Positions 1-7,523 of a stretch of DNA of 33,651 bases are shown here, in pieces (position 1 is the stretch's first letter; every line of letters begins with the position of its first letter). The stretch is taken from the NCBI GenBank assembly GCA_030651815.1, contig JAUSBW010000127.1, positions 1 through 33,651 on the forward strand, written 5' to 3'. Origin of the DNA: Methanoregula sp. GTDB taxonomy: Archaea; Halobacteriota; Methanomicrobia; Methanomicrobiales; Methanospirillaceae. The translations under genes were made by a program, and so were the position numbers. The notes below the pieces were generated by a model, which saw only the letters and a program-made list of their open reading frames with translations, was not told the origin of the DNA and ran no database searches.

Positions 1-251
1 TCCCCTTCTTGACTCGCCGAATAGTCATGTTATATTTATTAAGTACTACAAATATATTAATATTTCGCCTCTATTTTGGAATTCAATGGGAAATATTGGA
101 ATTAATTATTTGTAGTACGTATTTTTTCGCTATTCAGGTAAAAGAAACTGGAGATGGATCAGGATCGGGCGTTCTTCTGATTGGCATCCCCCATTCAAAA
201 GCGAGAGCATTTTATGAAATCCGCACAAATGGTGTGTAGAGTGTTTTTACC
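1..251. other. AT-rich stretch with no supportable gene
   Basis: This opening stretch is AT-rich and carries one open frame (about 9 to 239, plus strand). Its predicted peptide has no recognisable domain, and its hydrophobic start breaks into a glycine/serine-rich segment. I see no good ribosome binding site. It may be the decayed end of an accessory element lying to the left of the window. Confidence 0.4.
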
Positions 252-434
252 ATGGCCACCGATCCCGTCTGTCTGATGATAGTTGATGAAGAAGATGCAA
301 AATTTTCCAGCACCCATAAAAACCAGAAATATTACTTCTGCTGCAACTGGTGCAAGAATAAGTTCGACGAGAACCCGAAGCGATATTCGCGTATCTCTAC
401 TGATATCTGCGTTAACTTAAAAGAAACGAGATAA
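252..434 (+). CDS. small YHS-domain protein
   Basis: A 60-residue protein made almost entirely of one YHS domain. It opens with the family signature DPVC (residues 4-7), followed by VDEEDA and then YYFCCNWCKNKF (residues 27-38) with paired cysteines. YHS domains are treble-clef, metal-binding modules found as stand-alone proteins or fused to copper and other heavy-metal ATPases and to mercury-resistance proteins. Here it stands alone, so a metal-carrier or metal-sensor role is inference. The ATG at 252 puts the DPVC motif at its usual place near the N terminus. The next gene begins 160 bases downstream on the same strand. Confidence 0.8.
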   Translation: MATDPVCLMIVDEEDAKFSSTHKNQKYYFCCNWCKNKFDENPKRYSRISTDICVNLKETR

Positions 435-594
435 CCGGTATTGACTGGGCGATACCCCTCACAGATGTGATAACCGCTCTCCCGATCCTAAAGGAAAATA
501 CCGTCTGGGAAACGGGCTGCGGATATCATTTTAAAGCCACGGGGGCAGATACACGTACAATAATCCATTTACCGGAACGATTGAGAATTTTTTT

Positions 595-1392
595 ATGAAA
601 CCACAAGATGATCCCTGGCTCAAAAACGCACATAAAAATGCAGAACTGCTTGACCGGGAGATCAAAAACCTTTCATCATTAACCGGTCCGATAAGAGAAA
701 ACTTCCCGATCATTACCAAATACCAGGATTTCTGGAATAAGGCAAAACAGATCACTGCGTTATTCAAAGAGCTAAAACCGTTAGCCCAGAGCGACCGGGA
801 TCTGCTCTGGAAACAGTTCAATGCCCTCTGCTGGGAAGTAAAGGAGAAACAAAAGTCCGAGTATGGGACGCTGGAATCCCTGTCGCAGGGGCATTTCAAT
901 GAAATAATAAAACTCGCGGAACAGGCAAGGCTCCCTGTTGATGCCCCTGCTATGGAGATCCATGAACTGGTGGAACGCGGGCAGGCGCTCAAAAATGCCG
1001 GGGACCTGCTTGGCAAATTCAAGCACGAGATGATCGCAAAACACAAAAAAACCAGTTTTGATCAGATCCAGAAGATCCGAAAAACCCACGATGCGGCATG
1101 GGAGTTATTAAAAGCGGGAAAGCCCCGGCAGCAGTCAGAAACTGAGTCCCGTGTCCGGAAGAATCTGGAATCCAATTATGAGCGTTACCGGAAAGCGGCA
1201 AATGCCCTGGAAAATTTCCAGATCGGCAGGGGCCATATACGCACATTTCTTGCCACCTTTGAAGATCCTGAGAAAGTTGCACAGGCAACTGCCCAACTCG
1301 CGGAAACCGAACGGCGGATTAAGGATATTGAAGACGGTATCCGGAAACTGGAGAAATGGATTGAAGAAGATGAGCGAACGCTGAAAGGGTAA
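595..1392 (+). CDS. coiled-coil protein, DUF349-like
   Basis: A 265-residue soluble protein, highly charged and almost wholly alpha-helical by composition. Helical repeats rich in Lys, Glu and aromatic residues, such as WNKAKQI and LLWKQFNALCWEVKEKQ (about residues 38-90), resemble the tryptophan-containing helical repeats of DUF349 proteins. The last 70 residues (KVAQATAQLAETERRIKDIE onward) are a classic coiled coil. There is no signal peptide, membrane segment or catalytic motif. The start ATG at 595 follows a run of T. A hairpin plus T-run terminator follows at 1429-1448. Function is unknown; the DUF349 link is a pattern impression and not a search result. Confidence 0.65.
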   Translation: MKPQDDPWLKNAHKNAELLDREIKNLSSLTGPIRENFPIITKYQDFWNKAKQITALFKELKPLAQSDRDLLWKQFNALCWEVKEKQKSEYGTLESLSQGHFNEIIKLAEQARLPVDAPAMEIHELVERGQALKNAGDLLGKFKHEMIAKHKKTSFDQIQKIRKTHDAAWELLKAGKPRQQSETESRVRKNLESNYERYRKAANALENFQIGRGHIRTFLATFEDPEKVAQATAQLAETERRIKDIEDGIRKLEKWIEEDERTLKG

Positions 1393-1428
1393 GTAACCGC
1401 TTTTTTTAGTGAGACCGTTTGCGGTCAC

Positions 1429-1448
1429 AAGGTTTGTTGACCTTTTTT
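1429..1448 (+). terminator. hairpin plus T-run terminator
   Basis: A 5-bp stem (AAGGT/ACCTT) with a 6-base loop is followed directly by a run of T. It lies about 40 bases after the stop of the coiled-coil gene and before the convergent CARF-like gene. A second imperfect hairpin (GACCG TTTG CGGTC) lies just upstream at 1412-1425. Confidence 0.5.
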
Positions 1449-1489
1449 ATCACCGTCCACTCCCAATCCGGTCTTCCACATCCAGAGGA

Positions 1490-2302
1490 TCACGATAGAC
1501 CGTGGTGCTTTTCGACACTCCGTTTTTTCATACGGGCTGAATATACGAATAATGCCAGCTCGCCATCCGGAGTGATGCGGTAGAGTTTTTCATGTTCATT
1601 GCCCGGATCGTTCTCCTCCCGGATAAGGTTCCACCGGATCAGGGTTGATAACAAACGGGAAAAGGCTGCCGGAGCGATCTCCTGCCCGGCGGATCCCACA
1701 TCTGCATCCCTGACCGGGATCTGCCAGACCTTTGTCTCGTTAAACAGCGTCTCTTTCGGTACCAGCGTACTCGCCACCTTCCCGTGTTCCTGCCCCCGGA
1801 AGAGAATGGTTAAGATCACGAGATAGTGCGGATTGGCCGGCAGGTTCCTTGTGGGAAGGGACGGAACCGGCACTCTTCGCGAGGGGGAATTTCCGAATGC
1901 GTAATAGGAGTCGCCCTCCACCCAGAGCGACATAGAAAAGAGGCCAAGTGAGAGGCGTTTTGAGCCTGCGGAGATATCAAACGAGTACCGGGCATCCGGA
2001 TGATCGCCAAATATCCCAAGCACCGGATCGCGGATGGCATCGAACGTTGCCGCATCGATACAGACCAGTGCACAGGAAATATTCCGGGAGAGGGAGATGA
2101 TATTTACTTCATCGATTGCGTTGCGGATGGCAACCTTCCACATTCTTTTCTGGTTATCATCCCGGGCCGAGTTGGTATAGACCTCTTTCTCAGCAAAGAT
2201 GAACGTGTGCGTGACGGTCCGGAGATCCTTAAGAACCGCAGGATAGGTTTTATGGATACTGTCACCTGCGCTGATGATGTGGATGTGTTCCTGCGGATCC
2301 AT
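1490..2302 (-). CDS. CARF-like / winged-helix regulator
   Basis: A 270-residue protein when started at the internal ATG at 2302. The longer frame from 2410 would overlap the end of hppA and adds an unlikely Cys- and Lys-rich N terminus. Residues 5-140 read as a Rossmann-like CARF domain: the first strand is HIHIISAGDS, the middle is FIFAEKEVY, and the diagnostic loop is FDISAGSKRLS (108-118), matching the strand-(S/G)GTK-like motif of Csa3/Csx1-type CARF proteins. Residues about 158-255 look like a winged helix (FSRLLSTLIRWNLIREE, then LYRITPDGELALF). CARF domains sense nucleotide second messengers, often cyclic oligoadenylate. No CRISPR array or cas gene is in the window, so this is an orphan. 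It lies 88 bases downstream of hppA on the same strand and could be co-transcribed. Confidence 0.65.
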   Translation of the reverse strand: MDPQEHIHIISAGDSIHKTYPAVLKDLRTVTHTFIFAEKEVYTNSARDDNQKRMWKVAIRNAIDEVNIISLSRNISCALVCIDAATFDAIRDPVLGIFGDHPDARYSFDISAGSKRLSLGLFSMSLWVEGDSYYAFGNSPSRRVPVPSLPTRNLPANPHYLVILTILFRGQEHGKVASTLVPKETLFNETKVWQIPVRDADVGSAGQEIAPAAFSRLLSTLIRWNLIREENDPGNEHEKLYRITPDGELALFVYSARMKKRSVEKHHGLS

Positions 2303-2390
2303 GAGTATTATCCGGAGTTGGATGATAAATTGTTGTCCTGTACCATGGCACCGCGTTTCCGGAAGATCCGGGCGGAGAAAAAAAGATTTT

Positions 2391-4478
2391 TTAAATGAAC
2401 AGCGGTGCAAAGACCACAGCTACGATCGCCATCAGTTTGATTAAGACGTTGAGCGCCGGACCTGCGGTGTCCTTGAACGGGTCCCCGACCGTGTCACCGG
2501 TAACTGCCGCCATGTGTGCAGGTGAGCCCTTTCCGCCGAGGTGACCCTGTTCTATGTATTTCTTCGTGTTGTCCCATGCGCCACCGGTGTTTGCCATCAT
2601 GACGGCAAGGATAAAGCCGCAGGCGATTGCACCGATGAGGAGTCCGGCAAGTGCAGCAGTCCCGAGAACCAGTCCGCAGACCACAGGCGCAAGGATTGCC
2701 ATGAGGCCTGGGATTATCATCTGCCTGAGTGCGGCGTTGGTGGAGATCGTGATGCAGGCATCATAGTCGGGATCCGCCGTACCTTCCATGAGACCGGGGA
2801 TCTCCTTGAACTGCCTGCGCACCTCCTGTACGATGTCACCTGCTGCCTTGCCGACAGCGGTCATGGCAAACGAGCAGAAGAGGAAGGGGAGCATTGCACC
2901 GATCAGGACCCCGATAAAGACTACCGGGCTGAGGAGGTCGACAAGCGGGAGGCCGACTGCAGCCGTGTATGCGATGACAAGGCCGAGAGCGGTAAGTGCG
3001 GCACCCCCGATGGCAAAGCCCTTGCCGATCGCTGCGGTTGTGTTGCCGACCGCATCAAGGGTGTCTGTGATCTCCCGGACGCTCTTATCCTGGTGGGACA
3101 TCTCGGCAATACCCCCGGCATTGTCCGCAACCGGGCCGTAAGCGTCAACAGAGAGGGTGATGCCCAGTGTGGCGAGCATGCCGACACCTGCAATTGCAAC
3201 CCCGTATAGTCCTGCCTGCTGAGCGGCAATGAGGATTGCGGCCGCGACAATGAGCACAGGAAATACCGTGCTCTCAAATCCCACGGCAAGACCGGTGATG
3301 ATACCGGTTGCTGCCCCAGTCTCCGTGGATTTTACAATCCGCTGGGTTGGCGGGCGGTCATAGGATGTGTAATACTCGGTTACAAGCCCGATTAAGAACC
3401 CTCCGACCAGTCCTGCAACTGTGGCAATAAATACCCCTACATAGAGGGGGCCGAGAAGTGTAACCACTAGGAAATAGGTGGCAATCGCGGTGATGATCAG
3501 GCTGGCAAACGTGCCCGCGTTGAATGCCTTGTGAATCGCGCTGCTCTCGTTCTTGGAACTCCTGACAAAGAACGAACCGATCACGGAAGCGATAATCCCC
3601 ACAGCAGCAATCAGCAGCGGGAGGAGGACCAGGTTCATGACACCGGCTGCGTCCGGAACGACATTGATTGCGGAACCGAGCGTCAGATGGATGGTGTCCA
3701 TCAGGTTGGCAGCCTTGGATGATGCAATCATGACCGCGACAGAACCGCCGATCAGCATGGTTGCAATTATGGATCCGCAATAGGATTCATACAGGTCGGC
3801 ACCCATGCCGGCGATATCGCCCACATTATCCCCGACATTGTCGGCTATGACTGCAGGGTTGCGGGGATCATCTTCCGGGATCCCCGCCTCGAGCTTTCCG
3901 ACAAGGTCGGCACCGACATCAGCGGCTTTCGTGAAAATCCCTCCGCCAACACGGGCGAAGAGCGCAATTGAACTTGCACCAAGGGAGAATCCCGAAAGAA
4001 TATTGATCACTTCATAAATACCAACAGTCGTGAAGGCATCAACCACATAAAAGACAACCGAGAGCCCGAGCAGGCCGAGTCCGACGACCGTCAGGCCCAT
4101 GACCATACCGCTGGAGAACGAGACGCGGAATGCGGCGGCCATCCCCGTTTTCGCAGCATGGGTTGTGCGGACATTTGCCATGGTTGCCGCAGTCATACCG
4201 ATATACCCGGCTGTTGCTGACAGGGCTGCACCTACTAAGAAACACCCGGCAGTCAGGGGGTTAATCGCAATGGCTAGAACAACTGCCATGATCACGACAA
4301 AGATCGCAATCGCGGTATATTGACGTTTCAGGTACACCATCGATCCCTTGTGTATCGCTGCTGCAATCTTCTGCATCAGTTCAGTACCGGTACCCTCTTT
4401 TTTCATGTTGAAAAAAGAAAAAGCTGCAAAAAGCAACCCAATAATGGCACATACAGGTGCAATTATCAACAAATCCAT
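2391..4478 (-). CDS. hppA: membrane-bound pyrophosphatase, K+-dependent, Na+-pump type
   Basis: A 695-residue polytopic membrane protein that hydrolyses cytoplasmic pyrophosphate and pumps a cation outward. The substrate-binding motifs are intact: DVGADLVGK (187-195), [20 protein letters not shown] (202-221), and a C-terminal block with [17 protein letters not shown]. At the site that decides potassium dependence ([14 protein letters not shown]) residues 482 and 485 are Ala and Gly, the K+-dependent state; K+-independent enzymes have Lys and Thr. The gate Glu is at 231 in GADLYESY, as in Na+-pumping members such as Thermotoga, and not four residues later as in plant H+ pumps. So a Na+ pump, or a mixed Na+/H+ pump, is inferred. 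Length is normal. A Shine-Dalgarno and TATA-like box precede the ATG at 4478. It is divergent from the mbh operon. Confidence 0.96.
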   Translation of the reverse strand: MDLLIIAPVCAIIGLLFAAFSFFNMKKEGTGTELMQKIAAAIHKGSMVYLKRQYTAIAIFVVIMAVVLAIAINPLTAGCFLVGAALSATAGYIGMTAATMANVRTTHAAKTGMAAAFRVSFSSGMVMGLTVVGLGLLGLSVVFYVVDAFTTVGIYEVINILSGFSLGASSIALFARVGGGIFTKAADVGADLVGKLEAGIPEDDPRNPAVIADNVGDNVGDIAGMGADLYESYCGSIIATMLIGGSVAVMIASSKAANLMDTIHLTLGSAINVVPDAAGVMNLVLLPLLIAAVGIIASVIGSFFVRSSKNESSAIHKAFNAGTFASLIITAIATYFLVVTLLGPLYVGVFIATVAGLVGGFLIGLVTEYYTSYDRPPTQRIVKSTETGAATGIITGLAVGFESTVFPVLIVAAAILIAAQQAGLYGVAIAGVGMLATLGITLSVDAYGPVADNAGGIAEMSHQDKSVREITDTLDAVGNTTAAIGKGFAIGGAALTALGLVIAYTAAVGLPLVDLLSPVVFIGVLIGAMLPFLFCSFAMTAVGKAAGDIVQEVRRQFKEIPGLMEGTADPDYDACITISTNAALRQMIIPGLMAILAPVVCGLVLGTAALAGLLIGAIACGFILAVMMANTGGAWDNTKKYIEQGHLGGKGSPAHMAAVTGDTVGDPFKDTAGPALNVLIKLMAIVAVVFAPLFI

Positions 4479-4488
4479 TTTTTCTTCT

Positions 4489-4543
4489 ACCCTCCTGTTG
4501 AAATCCTGAATACGATTTGAAAAACTTTACACCAATATTTTAA
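4489..4543 (-). promoter_or_regulatory. hppA promoter and ribosome binding site
   Basis: On the minus strand the sequence AGGAGGGT (4489-4496) ends 10 bases before the hppA ATG. A TATA-like AT-rich box (TTAAAATATTGG, 4532-4543) lies about 55-65 bases upstream of the ATG, predicting a short leader. The assignment comes from position and base composition only. Confidence 0.45.
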
Positions 4544-4925
4544 TGTCAAGCCATAAAAACCAGTCGCAATTTGCTGGATTTACCGTGTAATGCACTCATT
4601 ATGGGGTAACCGGAATTGACTACCCCGTGACATCTTATGTTCCCTCCCGTCCGTGTTGATTGTCCAATGCTCTCTGATACACCGGTATGTCTCATATCAG
4701 AGGCGATCAACGCGATCTGCAGCCGTTTTTAGATGTGCAGGTTGCAGTTCGAACCGGCACCATGCCCTGTACAGGATCTGATACCGGTCTTTTTTTAGTG
4801 GCATCTCTCTCATCAAATCAGGAATCTCCCCCTTTTTTACCCAAAGAGTGGGGGGAAAATGTGGGGTAAAACAAACACGTTTTTTAGATTGAACATCATA
4901 AATCGTTAACAATTATGGTGGCATT
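4544..4925. other. intergenic region between hppA and the mbh operon
   Basis: A long divergent spacer with no convincing gene. It holds an inverted repeat GGGGTA/TACCCC (4603-4608 and 4621-4626), a T-run at about 4791-4797, and an AT-rich stretch at about 4880-4905 (TTTTTTAGAT, ATCATAAATC) that could be the TATA region of the hydrogenase operon. Open frames on either strand here (for example 4687-4869 plus and 4697-4912 minus) show no domain and are probably chance. Confidence 0.4.
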
Positions 4926-5036
4926 ATGGCGTTACTGACCCGTTCTTACGGTGACATTATCAAAAAAACAAGCGAATGGTGCTGGCAAGGCACGAGTGAA
5001 AATACCTTTTCTGAACAAAGAAAAGGACAACAGTAA
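4926..5036 (+). CDS. possible 36-residue leader peptide before mbhA
   Basis: A short open frame, too small for most gene callers, begins at ATG 4926 with GGTGG 6 bases upstream and ends at TAA 5034-5036, nine bases before the mbhA GTG. The product is hydrophilic, with a WCW cluster at residues 18-20 and a Gln/Lys-rich end. I recognise no family. Its ribosome binding site and close packing against mbhA suggest it may be translated as part of the operon, either as a leader or as a small subunit. It may equally be untranslated 5' leader. Confidence 0.3.
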   Translation: MALLTRSYGDIIKKTSEWCWQGTSENTFSEQRKGQQ

Positions 5037-5045
5037 GGTGAGTCT

Positions 5046-5573
5046 GTGATTGCATTTCTCGTAACTGCGGGTATGGCGTTTCTCCTGTACCTGGTATTGA
5101 CTGCCGGCTCGGGCACTATCGGGTTATGGTCGTTATCTGAACTTGTCATGGGAGCCCTGCTCGCACTGCTCACCGGCCTTGTTGCACGAAAATTCCTGTG
5201 CAGGTCAGAGAGTTACCGGCTCCTTTCCCCCCTTCGGTTATTGCTTCTGCTGGTCTACGTGCCGGGCCCCTTCTTCATCGAGCTGACAAAAGCCAACCTT
5301 GATGTGGCATACCGGGTCATCACGATGAAGATCAGGCCCGGTATCGTGCGGGTGCATTCGGGACTGAAGACCGATCTGGGCATCTTCATGCTGGCAAACT
5401 CGATCACCCTGACACCGGGCACCCTTTCTGTAGGGATTGATGAAGAGACAAACGATCTCTTCATCCACAATATCAATATCGCTGAGGGGGATGAGAAGAG
5501 AGAGGTGATAGAGAGCACCGAGCTCTTCGGGCTTGCAAACCTCCCCGCATGGATACGGAGGATTGCCGAATGA
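5046..5573 (+). CDS. mbhA: Mbh hydrogenase subunit A, MrpE-like
   Basis: A 175-residue MnhE/MrpE-family protein, first gene of the membrane-bound hydrogenase operon. Two or three hydrophobic segments fill residues 1-75, including a PGPFFIELTKANLDVAYRV segment typical of the family. A soluble C-terminal domain follows (LANSITLTPGTLSVGIDEE, residues 118-136). In Mbh-type complexes this subunit belongs to the sodium-translocating Mrp module. The start is GTG at 5046, chosen because AAGGTGAG lies 4 bases upstream and no ATG fits. The stop overlaps the mbhB start in an ATGA arrangement. Confidence 0.93.
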   Translation: MIAFLVTAGMAFLLYLVLTAGSGTIGLWSLSELVMGALLALLTGLVARKFLCRSESYRLLSPLRLLLLLVYVPGPFFIELTKANLDVAYRVITMKIRPGIVRVHSGLKTDLGIFMLANSITLTPGTLSVGIDEETNDLFIHNINIAEGDEKREVIESTELFGLANLPAWIRRIAE

Positions 5574-5827
5574 TCGATGCCTGGATCCTTGCAGTCCTGT
5601 GCCTTGTTGTTCTCATGGTACTCGCAACCGTCAGGCTGGTGATCGGGCCGACAGCTCCTGATCGTGTGATAGCGCTCGATACAGTGAACACCCTCGTAAT
5701 TGCGTCAATGATCCTCCTGGGAGTGGTGTATAAGGAGATTATCTTCGTTGACGTTGCGATCGTGTACGGGCTGCTCTCGTTTGTGAGTACGCTGTACATT
5801 GCCAAGTATATCGGGGGGGAGCTCTGA
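5570..5827 (+). CDS. mbhB: Mbh hydrogenase subunit B, MrpF-like
   Basis: An 85-residue protein with three transmembrane helices, of the MnhF/MrpF family. The family hallmark RLVIGPTAPDRVIALDTVNT (about residues 22-41) is intact and is followed by a hydrophobic segment with VYKEIIFVDVAIVYGLLSFV. It belongs to the ion-translocating Mrp part of the hydrogenase. The start at 5570 overlaps the mbhA stop by four bases (ATGA); an upstream in-frame ATG at 5549 lies inside mbhA and is less likely. Confidence 0.93.
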   Translation: MIDAWILAVLCLVVLMVLATVRLVIGPTAPDRVIALDTVNTLVIASMILLGVVYKEIIFVDVAIVYGLLSFVSTLYIAKYIGGEL

Positions 5828-5828
5828 C

Positions 5829-6188
5829 ATGACAGCTGTTGAAATACTTATTTACGCATGCCTTGCCATCGGTGTTGTCTTTAACTCGCTCGGGGTGATC
5901 GGGCTCCTGCGGTTTCCTGACGTGTACACCCGTATGCATGCGACAACGAAGGCAACCACGTTTGGCTCGATCTTCACGTCGCTTGCCGTGATTGTGTATG
6001 GATTTTTTATGTTTTTATCACAGGCCGACAGCCAGTACCTCATCCTTGCCATCCATGCATTTTTGGCAGCTGCATGCCTTGCATTCACAAATGCAGTCAG
6101 CGCCCATGCGATTGCGCGTGCCGCCCACAGGAGCGGGATTATGCCAACACCTGCAGTCGTCGACCGGCTGGCGGAGGCAAAACTATGA
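5829..6188 (+). CDS. mbhC: Mbh hydrogenase subunit C, MrpG-like
   Basis: A 119-residue MnhG/MrpG-family membrane protein with three helices. The family block NSLGVIGLLRFPDVYTRMHA (about residues 18-37) followed by TKATTFGS is diagnostic. It is part of the sodium/proton antiporter module that the hydrogenase shares with Mrp antiporters. The ATG at 5829 is one base past the mbhB stop; the upstream in-frame start at 5799 would overlap mbhB by 29 bases. The stop overlaps the mbhD start by four bases. Confidence 0.93.
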   Translation: MTAVEILIYACLAIGVVFNSLGVIGLLRFPDVYTRMHATTKATTFGSIFTSLAVIVYGFFMFLSQADSQYLILAIHAFLAAACLAFTNAVSAHAIARAAHRSGIMPTPAVVDRLAEAKL

Positions 6189-6439
6189 TCGAACAGATTC
6201 CCCATATTCTGGTACTGCTAGGGCTGATCGTCTCGGCAATCCTGACCTTTCATTTCAAGGACCTGCTGGCAGCAACACTTGCGGCGGGTCTCTTTGGTTT
6301 CCTGATATCGCTGGAATTCTATATCCTGCAGGCCCCTGATGTTGCGATATCGCAGGCTGCTATCGGTGCCGGCCTGACGACAGCGATCTTTATCATTGCG
6401 ATCCGGGCAACCGGGCGGTTTGAGGGGGAAAGTTCATGA
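6185..6439 (+). CDS. mbhD: Mbh hydrogenase subunit D, DUF4040 family
   Basis: An 84-residue protein with about three membrane helices, corresponding to the stretch of MrpA found as a separate small subunit in Mbh (DUF4040). The conserved LQAPDVAISQAAIGAGLTTAI (around residues 45-65) marks the family. In the Pyrococcus complex this subunit lines the presumed sodium path next to MbhE. The ATG at 6185 overlaps the mbhC stop and the gene's own TGA overlaps the mbhE ATG, so translation is probably coupled. Confidence 0.9.
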   Translation: MIEQIPHILVLLGLIVSAILTFHFKDLLAATLAAGLFGFLISLEFYILQAPDVAISQAAIGAGLTTAIFIIAIRATGRFEGESS

Positions 6440-6723
6440 AAAAGATGTTCGTTGTGGTCGCATCCCTCCTCATCCTTGCCGCATTTTTCGGGGTGATGGC
6501 AATGACGCTGACGTTTGGCTCGCCGATGGTGACGGACATGGATGACTACTTCCTCCGGCACGGGCAGGAGCAGACCGGCAGCAACAACCAATGCACGGCC
6601 GTAGTCTTCGATTTCAGGGCCTTTGATACCCTCGGGGAATCGACCGTGCTGTTCTGCGGTATTATGGGCGCGGCGCTGATGTTCCGGAAGATGCAGGGGG
6701 GTGAGGAATATGAGGATGAGTAG
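6436..6723 (+). CDS. mbhE: Mbh hydrogenase subunit E
   Basis: A 95-residue protein with an N-terminal membrane helix, a loop and a second helix. The segment NNQCTAVVFDFRAFDTLGES (residues 50-69), followed by TVLF, is the recognisable signature of MbhE and of the matching MrpA C-terminal region. It acts with MbhD in the membrane arm. It overlaps mbhD by four bases, and its C terminus (GGEEYEDE) overlaps the start of mbhF by 14 bases. Confidence 0.88.
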   Translation: MKKMFVVVASLLILAAFFGVMAMTLTFGSPMVTDMDDYFLRHGQEQTGSNNQCTAVVFDFRAFDTLGESTVLFCGIMGAALMFRKMQGGEEYEDE

Positions 6724-7177
6724 GATTGTGCGGACAGCAGCAGATCTCCTCTACCCGGTGATCCTGATCTTCGGGCTGTATATTGTGGCGCACGGCCACC
6801 TGACTCCAGGTGGAGGGTTCCAGGGCGGCGCTGTGATTGCAACCGGCGGGGCGCTGGTCATTGTCGCATACAGTTATAAGGAAATCAGCGGGTGGCTGAA
6901 AAAGAATGTCCTGCTGGGACGGGAAGTGATCGGGCTTGTCGGGTTTATTGGCGTGGGGCTCCTCGCACTTGCATTCGGGCAGGTGTTCTTCTTCAATTAT
7001 CTTGCCGGCAGCGGCTCACTCTTCGGGATGCCGGTTCCGTACGGGATCAATGCCGGTGAACTGAATACTGCAGGAGTAATCCCGCTCATGAACTTTGCAG
7101 TCGGGATCGAAGTATGGGGGGGGCTCACAATCGTGATCCTCTACATGCTTTCCGGGCTGGAAAAGGAGGGGTGCTGA
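6710..7177 (+). CDS. mbhF: Mbh hydrogenase subunit F, MrpB-like
   Basis: A 155-residue MnhB/MrpB-family protein with four membrane helices. It carries the family signature YIVAHGHLTPGGGFQGGAVI (about residues 22-41) near the first helix. It is part of the Mrp module. The ATG at 6710 is preferred because GGTGA precedes it by five bases; GTG at 6701 and ATG at 6716 are also in frame. The gene ends one base before mbhG. Confidence 0.93.
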   Translation: MRMSRIVRTAADLLYPVILIFGLYIVAHGHLTPGGGFQGGAVIATGGALVIVAYSYKEISGWLKKNVLLGREVIGLVGFIGVGLLALAFGQVFFFNYLAGSGSLFGMPVPYGINAGELNTAGVIPLMNFAVGIEVWGGLTIVILYMLSGLEKEGC

Positions 7178-7178
7178 A

Positions 7179-7523
7179 ATGCTCTGGAACCTGCCATTCA
7201 TCACCGTGGTTGTCCTGACCCTTATTGGCCTTGTGACCGTCCTGTTAAAAAAGAACATCATCAAGATCCTCCTTGGCCTCAACATCCTGCAATCCGCGGC
7301 AAACCTTTTTATCGTAGCGCTTGGCTACCGCGAGGGAGGTGTCGCCCCAATCTTCACGCTTGCACCATCGGAGCTGATGGTGATGCCCACACCGCAGGCA
7401 CTGGTGCTGACCTCGATCGTGATCGGGGTAGCAACAAGTGCGCTGGTACTCTCGTTTGCCATGGTGCTGCAGAAAAAATACGGTACTGTAGACATCGATA
7501 AGATACGGAGGCTCCACGGATGA
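7179..7523 (+). CDS. mbhG: Mbh hydrogenase subunit G, MrpC/NuoK-like
   Basis: A 114-residue MnhC/NuoK-family protein with three membrane helices. The block KKNIIKILLGLNILQSAANL (about residues 24-43) and then PTPQALVLTSIVIGVATSAL are typical of MrpC. NuoK homologues help form the proton path beside the large antiporter subunits. The start is ATG 7179, one base after the mbhF stop, and its TGA overlaps the mbhH ATG. Confidence 0.94.
   Translation: MLWNLPFITVVVLTLIGLVTVLLKKNIIKILLGLNILQSAANLFIVALGYREGGVAPIFTLAPSELMVMPTPQALVLTSIVIGVATSALVLSFAMVLQKKYGTVDIDKIRRLHG

Noticed and set aside
435-594. An open frame between the YHS gene and the coiled-coil gene, ending at TGA 597-599 and reading GIDWAIPLTDVITALPILKE
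   Set aside because: It has no ATG, GTG or TTG start and no recognised family. It may be a short relic, but the evidence is too thin.
2303-2410. N-terminal extension of the CARF-like regulator to 2410
   Set aside because: It would overlap the hppA end, and its sequence (Cys, Arg, Phe and Lys rich) does not fit a CARF start; ATG 2302 begins right at the first strand.
2541-3209. A 222-codon plus-strand frame opposite hppA
   Set aside because: Its composition is that of an antisense shadow (His, Asp, Arg and Cys rich) and hppA is complete on the other strand.
4740-4765. GTTCGAAC-like T-loop motif suggesting a tRNA
   Set aside because: No acceptor, D or anticodon arms can be built around it.
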